Source: Clostridia bacterium (lineage in GTDB: Bacteria > Bacillota > Clostridia > Oscillospirales > CAG-272). Taken from it: a stretch of 64,000 nt of DNA. The translations under genes and the position numbers were made by a program. The stretch lies in NCBI GenBank assembly GCA_017503865.1, contig JAFVSI010000050.1, positions 1-64,000 of the forward strand, given 5' to 3'. Of this stretch, positions 61,844 through 64,000 are shown piece after piece. How positions within the stretch are numbered: the stretch's first letter is position 1; every line of letters begins with the position of its first letter. Under the pieces are notes generated by a model. That model made no database searches. It worked only from the letters and a program-made list of their open reading frames with translations, and was not told the origin of the DNA.

Positions 61844-63592
61844 TTATAGTTCCGAATAGAGCTTGTAAAGCTCACTATAAAGTCCGCCTTTTTCTACGAG
61901 CTCAGTGTGTGAGCCTTCTTCTTCAATTCCGTTTTCGGTGAGAACTAAGATTCGGTCTGCGTTTCGTATAGTTGTAAGACGGTGGGCAATGGTGAAGGTA
62001 GTCCTTCCTTTCGCAAGCTTTTCAAGAGATGCCTGAACAAGCTTCTCGCTTTCATTGTCAAGAGCACTCGTAGCTTCGTCAAGAATAAGGATCGGGGGAT
62101 TTTTGAGGAAGACTCTTGCGATAGAGATTCGCTGCTTTTGTCCACCCGAAAGCTTGACTCCACGTTCACCGACGTAAGTATCATATCCGTCGGGGAGAGA
62201 TAGTATAAAATCGTGTGCTCCCGCAAGACGAGCTGCCTCAATTATCTCCTCGTCACTTGCGTTTTCATTTCCGTATGCAATATTTTCTTTTACACTTCCT
62301 GAGAAGAGATAAACGTCCTGTGCAACGACTCCTATATTGTTGCGGAGCGAGGCGAGAGTAACGTCCTTGATGTCCTTTCCGTCAACAAGTATCTTGCCCT
62401 CTGTAACGTCATAAAAACGGGGAATGAGAGAGCAAAGAGTGGTCTTTCCTCCGCCCGAAGGACCAACAAGAGCAATGCTTTCACCCGCACGAACGGTTAG
62501 ATTTACGTGGGCAAGGACCTTTTTCTTTTCTGTTTCATAGCTAAACGAAACGTCTGAGAACTTGACCTCACCCTTGACATCCGTAAGCTTTTCGGCATTT
62601 TGCCGGTCAACTATTTCGGGCTCGGTATCCATAATTTCGGAGAATCTTTCAATACCTGTCATTCCTCTTTGGAACTGCTCGGCAAACTCAACTATACGTC
62701 TTATCGAGGTGATAAGAGTTGAAACGAACATTACGTAAGCAATATAGTCAGGAGCGGAGATCTTTTCTGCAAGCATAAAAAATCCGCCCGCAGTAATGAC
62801 CGTAATATACATTATGCCGTCAAAGAGTCTTGTCGATGAGTGAAAACCGCCCATAAGGTGATAAACTCGCTTTTTGATAGATAGGAACTTCTCGTTGCCG
62901 CTGTCAAATTTTCTCTGCTCGATTTTTTCATTGGCAAATGACTTTACAACCCGTATGCCGAGAAGGCTGTCCTCAATCTGTGAGTTAAGCTCGCCTATCT
63001 GCTTTCTCGAATCTCTGAAGCCTTCCTTCATTTTGCGGTTAAAGCTCATCAAAACGACAACCATAGGCGGAACTACTGAGAAGGTTAAAAGCGTCAGCGG
63101 AATGCTCATAGAGCAGAGTATTACAAACGCACAAATGATTTTGATGCCTGCAATAAAGAATTCCTCGGGGCAATGGTGAGCAAACTCGGTGACGTCAAAG
63201 AGGTCACTCGTGATTCTCGACATAAGACTTCCTATCTTTGTGTTGTCATAATAGGAAAACGACAGCTTTTGAAGGTGTGCAAAGAAATCGTGACGCATAT
63301 CGGTCTCGATCTTCGTGCCCATAATATGACCGATAGATGACATATAATAGTTAGCCGCTGTGTCAATTATTCTAAGGACAATATAAAGAACTGCACATCT
63401 TATGATAAGAGAGGCGGTGAGAGTCATTGTTTCAGACGCAGCTCCCGTTATCTCGCGGACTATCATAGGAAGGATAAGCTCGCAAACGGTAGTCAGTGCC
63501 GCACAAAAGAGGTCGAAAACGAGTATCCATTTGTATTTTTTGTAATAAGGCAAAAACCTTTTTAAAAGCTTTATGTTTTGGTGTTTTTTCAT
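61844..63592 (-). CDS. ABC exporter with fused membrane and ATPase domains
   Basis: A 582-residue half-transporter. Six helices in residues 1-310 are followed by a nucleotide-binding domain with Walker A GPSGGGKTT (about 372-380), signature LSGGQKQRI (about 478-486), Walker B ILILDEATSALD and the H-loop IAHRLTT. It should homodimerise, as no partner gene is adjacent. Substrates of this MsbA/BmrA-like class (lipids, drugs, peptides) cannot be told apart here. The ATG at 63592 follows CTGGAG. Confidence 0.92.
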   Translation of the reverse strand: MKKHQNIKLLKRFLPYYKKYKWILVFDLFCAALTTVCELILPMIVREITGAASETMTLTASLIIRCAVLYIVLRIIDTAANYYMSSIGHIMGTKIETDMRHDFFAHLQKLSFSYYDNTKIGSLMSRITSDLFDVTEFAHHCPEEFFIAGIKIICAFVILCSMSIPLTLLTFSVVPPMVVVLMSFNRKMKEGFRDSRKQIGELNSQIEDSLLGIRVVKSFANEKIEQRKFDSGNEKFLSIKKRVYHLMGGFHSSTRLFDGIMYITVITAGGFFMLAEKISAPDYIAYVMFVSTLITSIRRIVEFAEQFQRGMTGIERFSEIMDTEPEIVDRQNAEKLTDVKGEVKFSDVSFSYETEKKKVLAHVNLTVRAGESIALVGPSGGGKTTLCSLIPRFYDVTEGKILVDGKDIKDVTLASLRNNIGVVAQDVYLFSGSVKENIAYGNENASDEEIIEAARLAGAHDFILSLPDGYDTYVGERGVKLSGGQKQRISIARVFLKNPPILILDEATSALDNESEKLVQASLEKLAKGRTTFTIAHRLTTIRNADRILVLTENGIEEEGSHTELVEKGGLYSELYKLYSEL

Positions 63593-63623
63593 CACAGTTC
63601 TCCAGTTTTTTTACTACCGTTAA

Positions 63624-63652
63624 ATTATAATACAAAACACAGCTCGTGTCAA
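63624..63652 (-). promoter_or_regulatory. Sigma-A promoter for the ABC exporter
   Basis: TTGACA and TATAAT on the minus strand with exact 17-base spacing, about 30 bases before the start. Confidence 0.88.
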
Positions 63653-63676
63653 TAAGGAAGAAATCAAATATTTTTC

Positions 63677-63705
63677 TTGCTAAATAGCAGAAAATATGGT
63701 ATAAC
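63677..63705 (+). promoter_or_regulatory. Sigma-A promoter for the PlsC-like gene
   Basis: TTGCTA and TATAAC with 17-base spacing, 29 bases before the start. Confidence 0.5.
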
Positions 63706-63734
63706 TATTATATAAACATCTTGAGGGGGACATT

Positions 63735-64000
63735 ATGAAGATAAAGTCTAAGACGTTAAGCTATGAAAAGGTGAGTTCTATACCTAAGCAAAAGCATAAA
63801 AAGCCCAAAAAGCCTAACGTATTTTGGAACACTCTTATCAGAGTGCTTTCGTTTTTTGCACTTCTACCGATAAAATTTAAGTATCGCAAGAAGGATATGG
63901 AGAGACTCGGCAAAAAAGAGCCGTGTCTTGTGCTTATGAATCATTCCTGCTTTAACGATTTCGAGATAGCATCTACATTGCTTTACCCCCGTCCCTTTAA
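63735..64000 (+). CDS. PlsC-like acyltransferase, truncated by the window edge
   Basis: The first 88 codons of a longer gene starting at an ATG 4-5 bases after GAGGGGGA. A basic N-terminal tail (KQKHKKPKKP) leads into a hydrophobic stretch (VFWNTLIRVLSFFALL) and then LVLMNHSCFNDFE, which has the HX4D catalytic motif (His70, Asp75) of 1-acylglycerol-3-phosphate acyltransferases. The remaining acyltransferase blocks lie beyond the window. Confidence 0.8.
   Translation, partial: MKIKSKTLSYEKVSSIPKQKHKKPKKPNVFWNTLIRVLSFFALLPIKFKYRKKDMERLGKKEPCLVLMNHSCFNDFEIASTLLYPRPF

Noticed and set aside
1..64000. tRNA genes, CRISPR arrays, insertion sequences or prophage
   Set aside because: I saw no cloverleaf-like T-loop/anticodon sets, no regularly spaced repeats, and no transposase, integrase or phage structural motifs. 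A tRNAscan and a repeat search would settle this.

Overview
The window looks like chromosome from a Clostridia-class Bacillota (Firmicutes), probably an anaerobic, gut-type lineage. I infer this from three tRNA-sensing T-box leaders, sigma-A promoters with near-invariant 17-bp spacing, strong GGAGG ribosome binding sites, an rpsO-pnp pair, FtsK/SpoIIIE, a holB-ricT-trmN neighbourhood, a CoaX-type pantothenate kinase, a two-cluster ferredoxin and many Cys-lipoproteins. There are no rRNA or tRNA genes, no CRISPR array, no insertion sequence and no phage genes. The 58 protein genes listed fill most of the sequence.

Layout. 0.1-4.6 kb (minus): a VanY-like protein with an apparently dead active site, pnp, rpsO, and two half-size TSUP permeases. 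4.8-8.2 kb: ftsK and mscL, convergent over a shared terminator. 8.4-23.0 kb: a branched-chain amino acid supercluster. An Ile-type T-box leads ilvA-ridA; a Leu-type T-box leads ilvB-ilvN-ilvC-coaX-ECF S component-ilvD-leuA-leuC-leuD-leuB-ilvE. IlvA makes 2-ketobutyrate, RidA clears its enamine intermediates, IlvBN/C/D/E finish Ile and Val, and LeuACDB divert ketoisovalerate to Leu. The embedded coaX and vitamin-type transporter tie CoA supply to the same signal.

23.7-29.9 kb: a CDP-sugar cassette (rfbF, rfbG, an SDR, a GtrB-like glycosyltransferase) facing a large GT-C-like membrane protein; together they resemble an envelope glycosylation system. 30.0-34.8 kb: an iron-type DtxR regulator followed by four tandem paralogous lipoproteins of a DUF4886/SGNH-like family, the most unusual locus here. 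34.8-36.5 kb: a Trp-type T-box, a nine-codon ORF with one Trp codon, and a lone trpB. 36.5-41.6 kb: a secreted EEP-fold lipoprotein, and a sigma factor/membrane partner/VWA lipoprotein operon.

41.7-46.6 kb (minus): LiaF-like protein, TtcA-like and TrmN-like RNA modification enzymes, ferredoxin, ricT, holB. 46.7-53.0 kb (plus): pncB, a two-component system, RlmA-like methyltransferase, a glycosyltransferase, and an XRE-TPR regulator. 53.1-54.8 kb (minus): an ECF-like sigma factor with a C-terminal extension of about 380 residues. 55.0-60.7 kb (minus): two AI-2E family permeases, htpG, a degenerate prephenate dehydratase-like protein, and a TSCPD protein. 60.9-64.0 kb: ispE, an ABC exporter, and the start of a PlsC-like acyltransferase cut by the window edge.

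All functions are inferred from sequence motifs read by eye. No database search, alignment program or RNA folding was run. Where the longest reading frame began at a poor codon, I moved the start to the codon served by a ribosome binding site and said so.
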